The notes: generated by a model from the sequence alone, not told the origin. Shown: positions 21,415 to 41,898, counted from the stretch's first letter. The stretch: DNA of 64,000 bases from Alkalicoccobacillus plakortidis (GCF_023703085.1 NZ_JAMQJY010000005.1:87180-151179); one strand, 5' to 3'. Numbers and translations are program-made.

Positions 21415-23872
21415 TTACTTCGACGCTGCTGTCTCTTCTTTTGTATCAACAGTTTCTACAAATAACTCGTTATCCTTCACACCAATAACGGCTTTTTGTC
21501 CTTTGGAAATTGTGCCCTTTAATAGTTCCTCAGACAAACGATCCTCGACTTGCTTCTGCAATGCACGACGTAGTGGTCTTGCACCATATTCCGGATCATA
21601 ACCAAGGTCCGTAATTTTATCTTTAGCTTCCTCAGTCAATTCAAAATCAATTCCCTGCTCTTTTAAGCGGATTTTCAATTGATCAGCCATCAACGTAATA
21701 ATTTCTCGAATATGCTTCTTCTCTAATGCGTGGAAGACAATGATTTCATCAATTCTATTAATGAACTCAGGTCTAAAGCTGTTTTTCAGCTCGCCCATCA
21801 CACGGTCTTTCATGTCCTTGTATTCACGACCTTCAGTCTCAGTCGTAAAGCCAAGATATTTATTGCCTTTTAGAGCACTTGCTCCAACATTAGACGTCAT
21901 GATAACCGCTGTATTACGGAAATCAACCGTACGCCCTTTAGAGTCAGTTAAACGACCATCCTCAAGTACCTGTAACAAAATATTAAACACATCTGGATGT
22001 GCTTTCTCAATCTCATCTAACAGAATAACAGAGTAAGGCTTACGACGAATTTTCTCCGTTAATTGACCGCCTTCCTCATGTCCAACATACCCTGGAGGTG
22101 AACCGACTAAACGGCTTGTAGAATGTTTTTCCATATATTCCGACATATCAATTCGAATAACTGAATCTTCGTCTCCAAATAACGTCTCAGCAACAGCACG
22201 GGCAAGCTCTGTTTTACCGACACCCGTTGGTCCTAGAAAGATAAATGAACCAATAGGACGCTTCGGATCCTTTAGACCTGCTCTTGCGCGACGAACTGCT
22301 TTAGATATGGAGAGCACAGCTTCCTCTTGACCAACCACACGTTGATGAAGAATCTCTTCCATTTTTAATAAACGTTCTGTCTCTTCTTGAGCTAGCTTCG
22401 CGACAGGAATACCAGTCCAGCTAGCCACCACTTGAGCAATGTCTTCTACCATCACTTCTGTGTTTTCTTGACCCTGCTTCTTTTTCCACTTGTTTTTCAT
22501 TTCATCAAGCTGCTCACGCAAACGTTGTTCTGTATCGCGTAGTGACGCCGCCTTTTCAAACTCTTGACTTTGAACAGACGCGTCTTTTTCTTTACGAGTT
22601 TCCTCAAGTCGCTGCTCAAGCTCCTTCAAATCAGGTGGTGCCGTGTATGAACGCAGACGCACTTTAGATGCTGCCTCATCAATCAAATCAATTGCTTTGT
22701 CTGGTAAGAAACGATCCGGAATATAACGATCAGATAATTTAACCGATTCTTCAATCGCTGTATCCGTAATCGTGACACGGTGATGCGCTTCATAGCGATC
22801 ACGAAGCCCTTTTAAGATTAGAATTGATTCCTCAAGTGTAGGTTCGTTCACTTGAATTGGCTTGGAAACGACGCTCAAGCGCTGCATCCTTCTCGATGTA
22901 TTTACGATACTCATCTATGGTTGTGGCCCCGATGCACTGTAGCTCTCCACGAGCAAGCGATGGTTTTAAGATGTTCGAAGCATCAATGGCACCTTCTGCT
23001 CCACCAGCACCAATTAGAGTGTGAAGTTCGTCAATAAATAGAATGACATTTCCTGCTTGGCGAATCTCATCCATCACCTTTTTCAAACGATCCTCAAACT
23101 CACCACGGTACTTAGTTCCTGCTACAACTGTTCCCATATCAAGTGTCATCACACGTTTGTTGCGTAATGTCTCTGGCACTTCATTGGCAACAATAGAGAG
23201 GGCTAATCCCTCTGCAATAGCCGTTTTACCAACACCAGGCTCACCAATCAGAACCGGATTGTTCTTTGTACGTCTGCTAAGAACCTGAATCACTCGTTCA
23301 ATCTCTTTGCTACGTCCAATCACAGGATCCAATGACTCTTCACGAGCAATGGCCGTTAAATCACGAGCTAAGCTATCAAGTGTAGGCGTATTTGCATTAG
23401 AAACCGCACCACTCTGCTGTGAGGAGCTTCCTCCTTCATTGCTTCCTAACAATTGAAGAACTTGCTGACGCGCCTTATTTAAGCTTACGCCCAAGTTATT
23501 TAACACTCTCGCTGCCACACCTTCACCCTCACGAATTAATCCAAGAAGAATGTGCTCTGTGCCAACATATGAATGACCTAGCTTACGTGCTTCATCCATA
23601 GAAAGCTCGATAACCTTTTTCGCACGTGGTGTGTAATGCTTTGTTTTGGAACCTTCCTGACCTTTTCCAATCAAGGTCTCTACTTCTTTTTGCAGCTTCT
23701 CTGGTCCAAGTCCAAGCGCTTGTAATGCTTTAGCTGCAATGCCTTCGCCCTCACGGATCAGACCAAGTAGAATATGCTCGGTTCCTATATTGTTATGGCC
23801 TAAACGAATTGCTTCCTCTTGTGCTAGTGCCAATACCTTTTGAGCTCTCTCTGTAAATCGACCAAACATCAT
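21415..23872 (-). CDS. clpC: AAA+ unfoldase ClpC, one frameshift in this sequence
   Basis: Hsp100 unfoldase that feeds ClpP and works with the MecA and McsB adaptors. It starts [15 protein letters not shown] at 23872 with GGAGGTGG upstream. It shows the two Clp N repeats, D1 with Walker A GEPGVGKT, the middle UVR-like coiled region ([11 protein letters not shown]), D2 with Walker A GPTGVGKT, and the ClpP-loop region. The frame breaks at 22860-22865, where GCTGG reads GCTTGG inside [12 protein letters not shown]. Corrected length is 818. Last gene of the CtsR operon. Confidence 0.95.
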
Positions 23873-23901
23873 TTGTGGCCACCTCCATCATAATCAGTTC
23901 A

Positions 23902-24966
23902 CTAATCCTTAATTTGAAGCCTTTCACGAATCAAAGCGGCTCTACGCTCGTCTCGCTGTTCTGCTGTTAATACATCTCCTGCAAACTGCTGTAAGAATCC
24001 AACCTGAGTCAAAATCATCAGCTCATTAAGTATGTTCCCTGATAATCCCTCAATTAACCCTAAATCTATTCCTAGCCGAACATCTGATAGTCTTCGTGTT
24101 GCTTCCTTCGACTCAATAATGCGACTGTGAGACAAGATTCCATATGAACGATGAATCCGATCCTCGAGTTTTAATCGAGAGTTCTGCATAAGCACCTGTC
24201 TCGCATTTCGTTCTCTCTGAATCAGCTGTGTCACAACGCCATGAAGATCATCAACGATATCCTGCTCAGATTTCCCCAGTGTAATTTGATTAGAGATTTG
24301 AAAGAGGTTACCTAAAGCTTCGCTACCCTCGCCATAAATTCCTCTAACAACTAAACCTAATTGATTAATTGCCGGTAAAATTCGATTGATTTGCTGCGTC
24401 ATCGCAAGAGCTGGCAAATGCATCATCACTGAGGCACGCATTCCCGTCCCTACATTTGTTGGACAACTCGTTAAATAGCCACGCTTTTCATCATATGCAT
24501 ACGTAAGGTGTTCCTCAACCCAATCATCAACAGATTGTGCAATGTCCAGGCCATTCTCCAATTGTGAGCCTGTAAATAAACACTGAATACGCAGATGATC
24601 CTCTTCATTAATCATTATGCTTAGTGATTCGTCTTTATTTAACAGCACTGCCCCGTGTTTGGATTGTTCAGCTAAGTGTGGACTAATTAAGTGTTTTTCA
24701 ACTAACACTCGTTTTTCATTAGACTTTAACTCTTCCATGTACAAAGTATCTATCGAGCCAATTTGCTCATTTGGAGCATTTGTTAGTGCATCCACAGTAT
24801 AATCTGTCACTTCTTTTGACTGATTTAAAGAGGAGAGGATTGGAAAAGCATAATCCTTAAGGTTTCTAGCCAATCGAATTCTGCTACTTAGAACAATATC
24901 TAAATCTGTCCCTGTTTCCTTCATCCAAGGACTAATTGCATCTTTTATAAAACGCTCAAGTGTCAT
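23902..24966 (-). CDS. mcsB: Protein arginine kinase McsB
   Basis: 354 residues, in frame. It belongs to the phosphagen-kinase-like family and phosphorylates arginines in CtsR and in misfolded proteins to mark them for ClpCP. Visible signatures are [11 protein letters not shown], the nucleotide-site [15 protein letters not shown] and [18 protein letters not shown]. The gene follows mcsA directly (stop and start 1 nt apart) and precedes clpC, so activator, kinase and unfoldase are made together. Confidence 0.96.
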   Translation of the reverse strand: MTLERFIKDAISPWMKETGTDLDIVLSSRIRLARNLKDYAFPILSSLNQSKEVTDYTVDALTNAPNEQIGSIDTLYMEELKSNEKRVLVEKHLISPHLAEQSKHGAVLLNKDESLSIMINEEDHLRIQCLFTGSQLENGLDIAQSVDDWVEEHLTYAYDEKRGYLTSCPTNVGTGMRASVMMHLPALAMTQQINRILPAINQLGLVVRGIYGEGSEALGNLFQISNQITLGKSEQDIVDDLHGVVTQLIQRERNARQVLMQNSRLKLEDRIHRSYGILSHSRIIESKEATRRLSDVRLGIDLGLIEGLSGNILNELMILTQVGFLQQFAGDVLTAEQRDERRAALIRERLQIKD

Positions 24967-24967
24967 A

Positions 24968-25501
24968 TCACCCCTCCTCTTGCTCTTTATTTTTTTGCTC
25001 TAATGAACGAATATGATCTCGTACTTCAGCTGCTTTTTCAAACTCTTCACTTTCAATGTATTCTTTAATTTTCGATTTGAGTGCGTTGATTTCTTTTTGA
25101 CGTTTAATTCCTCCACCAATTCGTTTCGGAATTTTACCATGGTGCCTTACATTTCCGCTATGTACACGGCGCAGCACTGGGTCAAGCTTATCATCAAAGG
25201 TTTCATAACAAGTCGCACAGCCAAACCTTCCTATTTCAACAAATTGACTGTACGTCATCTGGCAACTTTCACACGTTCTTTCCTTAGGCGCCGATTTATG
25301 CTCGCTGCCCTGGATATCTGGATGCTCAAAATGCAACAATCCTGATAAAAGCTGATGAATCGAAAATGTATTAGATCCGGGAATATGTTCACCCTTCTCT
25401 TTTGCACACGTTTCGCAAAGATGTATCTCTGTTTTTTCACCATTAATAATCTTTGTAAAGTGTAGGGTAGCCTGCCGCTGTTGACACTCTTGGCACTTCA
25501 T
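24968..25501 (-). CDS. mcsA: McsA, zinc-finger activator of McsB
   Basis: 177 residues starting [16 protein letters not shown]. The zinc-binding pairs are C3/C6 and C29/C32, then CESC and CATC further on. A C-terminal UVR motif ([18 protein letters not shown]) resembles the linker of ClpC. McsA activates the McsB kinase and protects proteins against oxidative and metal stress. Second gene of the operon, with AGGTGAG upstream of the ATG. Confidence 0.94.
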   Translation of the reverse strand: MKCQECQQRQATLHFTKIINGEKTEIHLCETCAKEKGEHIPGSNTFSIHQLLSGLLHFEHPDIQGSEHKSAPKERTCESCQMTYSQFVEIGRFGCATCYETFDDKLDPVLRRVHSGNVRHHGKIPKRIGGGIKRQKEINALKSKIKEYIESEEFEKAAEVRDHIRSLEQKNKEQEEG

Positions 25502-25530
25502 TATATGCGCTCACCTCTTTTTCATCTAGC

Positions 25531-25992
25531 TTACTTATATTTAAGAGTATTAATCATTGCTTTTAAAACATTTGAACGAATTTGGTCTCGATAAGGTAGC
25601 TCTACTTTTAGTACAGAGCGATCAAGAACACTTACCATTAAATTCGCTTCTCTTTTTGTTACTGCCTTCTCTTCAAATAACCGCATCACAATCGTTTCAG
25701 CTGTCTGTTGATCAATGACTGGTCCAATAAGGTGGAGTAGATGATCATATAGGTCGACCTTCTCATGAGTCTCAACTTTTATAATTCGAATGTAACCTCC
25801 GCCACCACGTTTACTTTCAACAATATAACCTTTTTCCAAGGTAAAACGAGTACTAATAACATAATTTATTTGAGAGGGGACGCATTCAAATCTCTTCGCT
25901 AACTCACTTCTCTTTATCTCTAGTAGCTCATTACCACTTTTTAGTAAAGTACTTTTTAAGTACTGCTCAATAAAATCAGAGATATTTCGCAT
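25531..25992 (-). CDS. ctsR: Transcriptional repressor CtsR
   Basis: 153 residues starting MRNISDFIEQYLKSTL. The N-terminal winged helix (RSELAKRFECVPSQINYVISTRF) is followed by the wing RGGGGYIRI, whose conserved glycines act as a heat sensor in the family. The C-terminal dimer domain binds McsB. Its own operator overlaps the promoter just upstream, so the operon is self-repressed and heat-induced. Confidence 0.97.
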   Translation of the reverse strand: MRNISDFIEQYLKSTLLKSGNELLEIKRSELAKRFECVPSQINYVISTRFTLEKGYIVESKRGGGGYIRIIKVETHEKVDLYDHLLHLIGPVIDQQTAETIVMRLFEEKAVTKREANLMVSVLDRSVLKVELPYRDQIRSNVLKAMINTLKYK

Positions 25993-26064
25993 TTTGTTAC
26001 CCCCCTCTCTTCAGATGGATGATCTGATGAATGAATTGGTGCACGATCTAGTTCGCGATCTGAC

Positions 26065-26116
26065 TTTGACTATATTTGACTAACTTTATTATAATCATTT
26101 TGATTAAAAAGTTCAA
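26065..26116 (-). promoter_or_regulatory. Sigma-A promoter with CtsR operator
   Basis: TTGAAC at 26111-26116 and TATAAT at 26088-26093, 17 nt apart. Just downstream is the direct heptad repeat AGTCAAA-TAT-AGTCAAA (26065-26081), which fits the CtsR consensus of two GTCAAA heptads separated by 3 nt and would cover the start of transcription. Confidence 0.93.
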
Positions 26117-26129
26117 ATTCTGTGTCTTC

Positions 26130-26985
26130 TAGTCTCTCCAGGTTTGCATGATCTAGACTTTTTTTGGAGAAAGGATTTGGTGGAGGATTGGTTTTATGTG
26201 TTAGATCTTGGTGTGGGGAGGGGGAGCTTGGTTTTATGTGGTGGGTTCTTGCTAATATTCCCCTTCCTCTTGCTTATCCTCCAGTATCTCTTGGTGGTGC
26301 AGCTTGGTTCTTGGTGAATGGGTGCTTTTCGTTGGTTAAGGTTTTGTTGTTCTTGGTTTTGCCTTTGGTTTTCGGGTTAAGTGGTTTGTAGGGTTTATAT
26401 AATGGGGTAAACCTGAATAGGTTTATTCCTTTTGAAATGGTTTGAGTGTTGCGATGCGGCTTGTTCAGTAGTTGGAGAGTGCTCTTGCTTTTGGGCTTTC
26501 TCTCTTGGTGCGGAGGGCTCGGGCTTGGTACAGGAAGGTGGTTCTTGGTGTGAAGAGAAGTCTCTTGGTGGTATGAAAAAGGTTCTTGCTAACGTTGTTC
26601 TTTCTCTTGCTAGTGAAGGGAGGTTCTTGGTTACCTAGTTGTTTTTCTTAGTATAGGAGCTTGATGCTGGGTAAATGATGATTTGCTCTTGTATTATCTC
26701 TGGTTTCTCTTGGTAATGAAGCCTATTTCTTGGTGAATGGGTGCTCTTGCTTGGTTACGTTCGCCTGTTTCTTGGTATTGCCTTTGTTCCTTTCGTTTAC
26801 TGCTTCTAATCGGTCTAAGTCCGGATTGATTTCTTCCTTCCACTTCCAGCTTCAATCGATCTAAACCCGAATAGGTTTATTCCTTTCCATCTTTTCTTCT
26901 TGATTCTCCGCCCTTTTTTCTTACTATCCCTCTCCTCTTCTGGCTAAATCTCGATTCCTCTTGCTTCCTCAACTCCAATCCATAT
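26130..26985. repeat. Non-coding, low-complexity CTTGGT-rich region with dispersed repeats
   Basis: About 850 nt between the rRNA terminator and the ctsR promoter with no credible gene. The plus strand from 26200 to 26770 holds over a dozen copies of CTTGGT, many as TTCTTGGT or CTCTTGGT, and several CTCTTGCT variants. Longer direct repeats include TTCTTGGTGAATGGGTGCT (26308-26326 and 26727-26745) and TTGGTTTTATGTG (26188-26200 and 26228-26240). A palindromic element TAAACC-Y-GAATAGGTTTATTCC occurs at 26408-26429 and 26862-26883, with a degenerate copy near 26814-26837. After 26780 the plus strand becomes pyrimidine-rich. Composition is unlike neighbouring genes. Confidence 0.7.
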
Positions 26986-26989
26986 CCAC

Positions 26990-27038
26990 ACAAAAAACCC
27001 CTTCATCCAATGGGTTAACCATCAGATGAAGGGGTTCT
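26990..27038 (-). terminator. Terminator of the second rRNA operon
   Basis: AACCCCTTCATC and GATGAAGGGGTT arms with a loop containing a small GGTTAACC palindrome, followed by TTTTTTGTG on the minus strand, directly after the 5S gene. Confidence 0.88.
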
Positions 27039-27045
27039 TAAAGTG

Positions 27046-27161
27046 CCCGGCAACGTTCTACTCTCGCAGGGGGAAGCCCCCAACTACCATTGACGCAGAA
27101 GAGCTTAACGGCCGTGTTCGGCATGGGAACGGGTGTGACCTCTTCGCTATTGCTACCGGAC
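27046..27161 (-). rRNA. rrf: 5S ribosomal RNA, distal operon
   Basis: Minus strand begins TCCGGTAGCAATAGCG and contains the universal GAAGAGGTCACACCCGTTCC segment; about 116 nt. It is identical over its length to the copy at 33068-33183. Confidence 0.95.
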
Positions 27162-27272
27162 TTATAAGAGAAAAGATTCTCTCAAAACCAAATCGTGCCC
27201 ACAGGAGGAGGAATTCACCGAAGTGACTTCTTCTTCCTGTTTCTATGCTACTCACACTGTCTTTCACCATGT

Positions 27273-30205
<2,933 letters not shown>

Positions 30206-30445
30206 AATTTGATTTCAGGTCATCTGACGATGCCATTCATCAAGTATGGTGTATATAAAGACTCGCTCACATCTATAGAGATGATTGCGTTGTGTGTGTT
30301 TTGCATTGCACGATTTAGTTTTCAAAGAACCATTGCCCACAAAAAAAGTGGGTTCAGAATGAACGAAGTTCATTCAAAACCGAACAAAAGCCAAAGCGTA
30401 TTCACATCAGGCGAACCTGTGTGATCGACTAGAAGTATTACTCCC

Positions 30446-32000
<1,555 letters not shown>

Positions 32001-32174
32001 AAGTGGTGAGTTGATTGCTCAACTGCTGGCGTTGATGTCTCCATCAACTTTCCAATTGCGCAGTGTTACCTGCGACTTTTTTTGTTACTAATGAGATATC
32101 ATGTATCTCTTCGTACGCTTGGCTTTTGTTCAGTTTTCAAAGAACTTGTTTGTCGCTGTTTTGGCGACTTTTCT

Positions 32175-32203
32175 ATATTACCAAACCGATTAAAGTTTGT
32201 CAA
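32175..32203 (-). promoter_or_regulatory. rRNA promoter between the tRNA cluster and the distal 16S
   Basis: TTGACA at 32198-32203 and TAATAT at 32175-32180 with a 17-nt spacer, about 175 nt before the 16S gene. The second operon thus has its own promoter besides read-through from the first. Confidence 0.88.
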
Positions 32204-32224
32204 TATGTTTTTCAAAAAAATATT

Positions 32225-32299
32225 TGGTGGAGCCTAGCGGGATCGAACCGCTGACCTCCTGCGTGCAAGGCAGGCGCTCTCCAGCTGAGCTAAGGCCCC
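32225..32299 (-). tRNA. tRNA-Ala (UGC)
   Basis: Cloverleaf with anticodon TGC and encoded CCA. The D-loop reads GCTCAGCTGGAGAGC, one G shorter than the usual Bacillus sequence (CAGCTGGGAGAGC), so the gene is 75 rather than 76 nt. Confidence 0.93.
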
Positions 32300-32309
32300 A
32301 TTAAGAAGA

Positions 32310-32386
32310 TGGTCGGGAAGACAGGATTTGAACCTGCGACCCCTTGGTCCCAAACCAAGTGCTCTACCAAGCTGAGCTACTTCCCG
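32310..32386 (-). tRNA. tRNA-Pro (UGG)
   Basis: Acceptor CGGGAAG pairs with CTTCCCG, anticodon TGG, CCA encoded, 77 nt. Confidence 0.95.
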
Positions 32387-32391
32387 TAATA

Positions 32392-32468
32392 TGGCGCGCC
32401 CGAGAGGAGTCGAACCTCTAACCGCTTGATTCGTAGTCAAGTACTCTATCCAGTTGAGCTACGGGCGC
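32392..32468 (-). tRNA. tRNA-Arg (ACG)
   Basis: Acceptor GCGCCCG pairs with CGGGCGC, anticodon ACG (read as inosine after editing by family knowledge), CCA encoded, 77 nt. Confidence 0.95.
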
Positions 32469-32479
32469 ATATTTTATTA

Positions 32480-32570
32480 TGGTGCCGAGGGCCGGACTTG
32501 AACCGGCACGGTAATCACTTACCGCAGGATTTTAAGTCCTGTGTGTCTGCCCATTCCACCACCCCGGCAC
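32480..32570 (-). tRNA. tRNA-Leu (UAA)
   Basis: Class II tRNA with a long variable arm, anticodon TAA, CCA encoded, 91 nt. Confidence 0.94.
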
Positions 32571-32604
32571 GAGGTAAGGACAAGTTCACATTTAAAAAAC
32601 AATA

Positions 32605-32679
32605 TGGAGCGGAAGACGAGATTCGAACTCGCGACCCCCACCTTGGCAAGGTGATGTTCTACCACTGAACTACTTCCGC
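32605..32679 (-). tRNA. tRNA-Gly (GCC)
   Basis: Acceptor GCGGAAG pairs with CTTCCGC, anticodon GCC, CCA encoded, 75 nt. Confidence 0.95.
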
Positions 32680-32690
32680 AGTTAAATTGA

Positions 32691-32772
32691 TGCGGGTGAA
32701 GGGACTTGAACCCCCACGTCATAAGACACTAGATCCTAAATCTAGCGCGTCTGCCAATTCCGCCACACCCGC
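32691..32772 (-). tRNA. tRNA-Leu (UAG)
   Basis: Class II tRNA with a long variable arm and anticodon TAG. The 3' end continues TCA rather than CCA, so CCA must be added by enzyme. Confidence 0.93.
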
Positions 32773-32788
32773 ATATAAAATTAAGAAG

Positions 32789-32861
32789 TGAGCCATGAAG
32801 GATTCGAACCTTCGACCCTCTGATTAAAAGTCAGATGCTCTACCAACTGAGCTAATGGCTC
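32789..32861 (-). tRNA. tRNA-Lys (UUU)
   Basis: Acceptor GAGCCAT pairs with ATGGCTC, anticodon TTT; CCA not encoded. Confidence 0.95.
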
Positions 32862-32899
32862 ATAAAATGAGAATTACAATATTACCTGCAACTAAACAG

Positions 32900-32972
<73 letters not shown>

Positions 32973-32976
32973 TCTA

Positions 32977-33052
32977 TGGTGGAGGATGACGGGCTCGAAC
33001 CGCCGACCCTCTGCTTGTAAGGCAGATGCTCTCCAAGCTGAGCTAATCCTCC
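32977..33052 (-). tRNA. tRNA-Val (UAC)
   Basis: Acceptor GGAGGAT pairs with ATCCTCC, anticodon TAC, CCA encoded, 76 nt. The D-loop reads CAGCTTGGAGAGC where Bacillus usually has CAGCTGGGAGAGC. It is the first tRNA after the proximal 5S; the order Val-Thr-Lys-Leu-Gly-Leu-Arg-Pro-Ala equals B. subtilis trnJ. Confidence 0.94.
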
Positions 33053-33067
33053 AAGTAAATATGTAAG

Positions 33068-33183
33068 CCCGGCAACGTTCTACTCTCGCAGGGGGAAGCC
33101 CCCAACTACCATTGACGCAGAAGAGCTTAACGGCCGTGTTCGGCATGGGAACGGGTGTGACCTCTTCGCTATTGCTACCGGAC
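33068..33183 (-). rRNA. rrf: 5S ribosomal RNA, proximal operon
   Basis: Same 116-nt sequence as the distal 5S. It is followed after 15 nt by tRNA-Val without a terminator, so the tRNAs are cotranscribed. Confidence 0.95.
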
Positions 33184-33294
33184 TTATAAGAGAAAAGATT
33201 CTCTCAAAACCAAATCGTGCCCACAGGAGGAGGAATTCACCGAAGTGACTTCTTCTTCCTGTTTCTATGCTACTCACACTGTCTTTCACCATGT

Positions 33295-36226
<2,932 letters not shown>

Positions 36227-36466
36227 AATTTGATTTCAGGTCATCTGACGATGCCATTCATCAAGTATGGTGTATATAAAGACTCGCTCACATCTATAGA
36301 GATGATTGCGTTGTGTGTGTTTTGCATTGCACGATTTAGTTTTCAAAGAACCATTGCCCACAAAAAAAGTGGGTTCAGAATGAACGAAGTTCATTCAAAA
36401 CCGAACAAAAGCCAAAGCGTATTCACATCAGGCGAACCTGTGTGATCGACTAGAAGTATTACTCCC

Positions 36467-38021
<1,555 letters not shown>

Positions 38022-38195
38022 AAGTGGTGAGTTGATTGCTCAACTGCTGGCGTTGATGTCTCCATCAACTTTCCAATTGCACAGTGTTACCTGCGACTTT
38101 TTTATTACTAATGAGATATCATGTATCTCTTCGTACGCTTGGCTTTTGTTCAGTTTTCAAAGAACTTGTTTGTCGCTGTTCACTGCGACTTTTCT

Positions 38196-38298
38196 ATACT
38201 AACAAATCGAAATCAACTTGTCAATAACTAATTTTTTTCAACGCCGTTTCGTTCTTGGCGACAAGAAATAATATACCACCCTGGCGAAACGAATGCAA
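38196..38298 (-). promoter_or_regulatory. Tandem rRNA promoters P1 and P2
   Basis: P1: TTGCAT at 38293-38298 and TATATT at 38270-38275, 17-nt spacer. P2: TTGACA at 38219-38224 and TAGTAT at 38196-38201, 17-nt spacer. The leader to 16S contains AAGTTCTTTGAAAACTGAAC, like the boxA-type anti-termination element also present in the 16S-23S spacer. Confidence 0.9.
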
Positions 38299-38348
38299 TA
38301 ACTTTTTTAAAAAATATCATAAAAATATTTTAAAATGAAAATGAACGG

Positions 38349-38393
38349 GTTTCACCTAATCTATTTTGCATCGATTAAGTGAAACCAATCCTT
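38349..38393 (-). terminator. Hairpin terminator after lysS
   Basis: GGTTTCACTTAATC and GATTAGGTGAAACC arms (one mismatch) on the minus strand, then CGTTCATTTTCATTTT. It separates lysS from the rRNA promoters. Confidence 0.7.
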
Positions 38394-38404
38394 CTCTTTT
38401 GGTC

Positions 38405-39902
<1,498 letters not shown>

Positions 39903-40023
39903 ACCACATTCATCTCCTAGTCAACTACAGACTTATGTCATAAGCCTGTACACTTATATTCAATCTATAGAAATCTATAATTCACGAGTTTTAAACAGCT
40001 CAAAAAAGGATCTACAATTTAAT

Positions 40024-40224
40024 CTAAGGACGCAATTCCTCAATCGATATATCTAACACAGATGCAATGTGACTGACTAACTGCTCATCTGGACTCCTCG
40101 TATCACGTTCAATTTCGCCAAGAACCGAAACGGATACACCTATTGCTTTTGCAAAGGTCTCTTGCGTATATCCCTTCAGCTTGCGAAATGCACGAATACG
40201 CCTGCCCCAGTTTAAGGTTTCCAC
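40024..40224 (-). CDS. yazB: Small XRE-family DNA-binding protein YazB
   Basis: 66 residues, almost entirely a helix-turn-helix of the Cro/C1 type (GYTQETFAKAIGVSVSVLGEIERDTRSP). It overlaps the folK 3' end by 13 nt and has the same position in B. subtilis, at the end of the folate operon. Its target is unknown. Confidence 0.85.
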   Translation of the reverse strand: METLNWGRRIRAFRKLKGYTQETFAKAIGVSVSVLGEIERDTRSPDEQLVSHIASVLDISIEELRP

Positions 40225-40700
40225 ATTCGCACACCCTCTTTGTCGTTTAATTGCTCATAAACTTCTTTAATCGATAATCCTAATTCATCTATAAATAAAT
40301 CAGGCGCAATCTCTAAAAGTGGCACAATGACAAATGCACGTTGCCACATTCTTGGGTGAGGGATCATTAACCTCTCTACATTCATATTCTCTTGATCATA
40401 AAGAAGAATGTCAAGGTCTATTGTTCTTGGACCCCATTTTATATCCCGCTTTCTACCCAAAAGGGTCTCAATCGCCTGAGTTTCTGAAAGAAGGTCAAGA
40501 GGTCTAAGAGTTGTTTCTATACAAATAACAAGATTTAAAAAGGCAGGTTGGTCGACATAGCCTACTGGGTCAGTCTCATAAACGGATGAGATAGTAGACA
40601 CTTCAATTTCATCTATAGAACGTAGTTGCTTAATAGCTTCTTCTAAATAGCCATATCGACTCTCCATATTTGAGCCGAGCGAAATATATACCTTAGACAT
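40212..40700 (-). CDS. folK: 6-hydroxymethyl-7,8-dihydropterin pyrophosphokinase
   Basis: 162 residues starting MSKVYISLGSNMESR. The family signature KWGPRTIDLDILLYD contains the Mg-binding aspartates. It transfers pyrophosphate from ATP to hydroxymethyl-dihydropterin, the step before FolP. It overlaps folB by 8 nt. Confidence 0.95.
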   Translation of the reverse strand: MSKVYISLGSNMESRYGYLEEAIKQLRSIDEIEVSTISSVYETDPVGYVDQPAFLNLVICIETTLRPLDLLSETQAIETLLGRKRDIKWGPRTIDLDILLYDQENMNVERLMIPHPRMWQRAFVIVPLLEIAPDLFIDELGLSIKEVYEQLNDKEGVRMWKP

Positions 40701-41070
40701 TCTTCACCCGAGACCTGGTGATTTCAACCGAAACAGAATCGTAATGACCAGGGATAGGGGGATCCGGTTTAAGTAGCACAACCGTACATTGCTCGAGAAT
40801 TGGATACGCCAACAGTAATTCGGATGTGATAGACTCCGCTACTGCTTCCAGTAGTTTCTTCGGCTCGCCTTCTACAATCTTTTGCACTCGCGAAAAAACA
40901 TCTCCATAATCAATTGATTTTGTTAGATCATCTGTAGCAGCCGCTTCTGCCAAGTTAACCTCCAACGTTAAATCAACCTGAAACCGCTGACCAAGTTTTT
41001 GTTCCGCTTCAAACACGCCATGATATCCATAAAACTTCATTCTATTTAATCGTATTTTATCCATATCCAT
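40693..41070 (-). CDS. folB: Dihydroneopterin aldolase
   Basis: 125 residues starting MDMDKIRLNRMKFYGYHGV. Typical features are YGYHGVFEAEQKLGQRF, the SIDYGDVF segment and the catalytic lysine region LLKPDPPIPGH. It makes hydroxymethyl-dihydropterin for FolK. The ATG overlaps the folP stop by one base (TAATG). Confidence 0.94.
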   Translation of the reverse strand: MDMDKIRLNRMKFYGYHGVFEAEQKLGQRFQVDLTLEVNLAEAAATDDLTKSIDYGDVFSRVQKIVEGEPKKLLEAVAESITSELLLAYPILEQCTVVLLKPDPPIPGHYDSVSVEITRSRVKNV

Positions 41071-41885
41071 TACTGCCCCTTTCCAAGCAAGGCATCCATC
41101 ATTTTTGCCATCCGGCTCATTTCCTTTACATCATGTACCCGAATAATACCTGCACCCTTTGATATTCCTAAACAGTTTGCCGCGCCTGTTCCTTCTAATC
41201 GATCCTCTACTGGAAGATCTAGTGCTTTGGAAATGAACGATTTCCGAGAGACGCCCAGTAAAACCGGGTATCCCATTTGTGCAATTTCATCAAGCCTACG
41301 AATGACTTCCAAGTTTTGTTCATAGGACTTAACAAAACCTACACCTGGATCCAGAATGATTTGCTCATCCGTGACTCCTGCTTTTTTACAAAGTGAAATG
41401 CTTTCTCTCAAATCAGTCTTAACGTCCTCGATAAAATTGCCATAGTCACGATCAAGACGGTTGTGCATCAAAACGATCGTTGCTCCATTTTGTGCAGCAA
41501 CCTTGGCCATATTCACATCTGCCTTTGCACCCCATACGTCATTTATAATTGAAGCACCTGCTTGAAGCGCACGTTCAGCTACCTCAGCCTTATACGTATC
41601 AATAGATAGCGGAACATCCACTTCCTGTACCAATGCCTCGATGACAGGAATAACACGCTCAAGCTCCTCTTCTTTGCTTACCTTTTCCGCACCTGGTCTT
41701 GTTGATTCGCCACCAATGTCAATAATGTCTGCTCCAGCAGCGATCATCTCCCCTGCCCGTTTGACAGCTAGATCTATTTGATTGTAGCGCCCACCGTCAG
41801 AGAATGAGTCTGGTGTAATATTTAATATGCCCATAATTTGTGTTGCTTCCAATTGGGCAGAAAAATCAACTTGTGCTTCAGCCAT
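41070..41885 (-). CDS. folP: Dihydropteroate synthase
   Basis: 271 residues from the ATG at 41885, chosen because AGGAGTG lies about 8 nt upstream. Signatures are MGILNITPDSFSDGG, IIDIGGESTRPGA and GVSRKSFI. It joins PABA to the pterin and is the target of sulfonamides. It starts 13 nt after pabC, so PABA synthesis and use are coupled in one operon. Confidence 0.95.
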   Translation of the reverse strand: MAEAQVDFSAQLEATQIMGILNITPDSFSDGGRYNQIDLAVKRAGEMIAAGADIIDIGGESTRPGAEKVSKEEELERVIPVIEALVQEVDVPLSIDTYKAEVAERALQAGASIINDVWGAKADVNMAKVAAQNGATIVLMHNRLDRDYGNFIEDVKTDLRESISLCKKAGVTDEQIILDPGVGFVKSYEQNLEVIRRLDEIAQMGYPVLLGVSRKSFISKALDLPVEDRLEGTGAANCLGISKGAGIIRVHDVKEMSRMAKMMDALLGKGQ

Positions 41886-41898
41886 ACATATGACACTC

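Noticed and set aside
26164..26638. Plus-strand frames in the CTTGGT-rich region (75 and 68 codons)
   Set aside because: Low-complexity products dominated by Leu, Val, Gly and Trp from the repeated motif, with no ribosome binding site.
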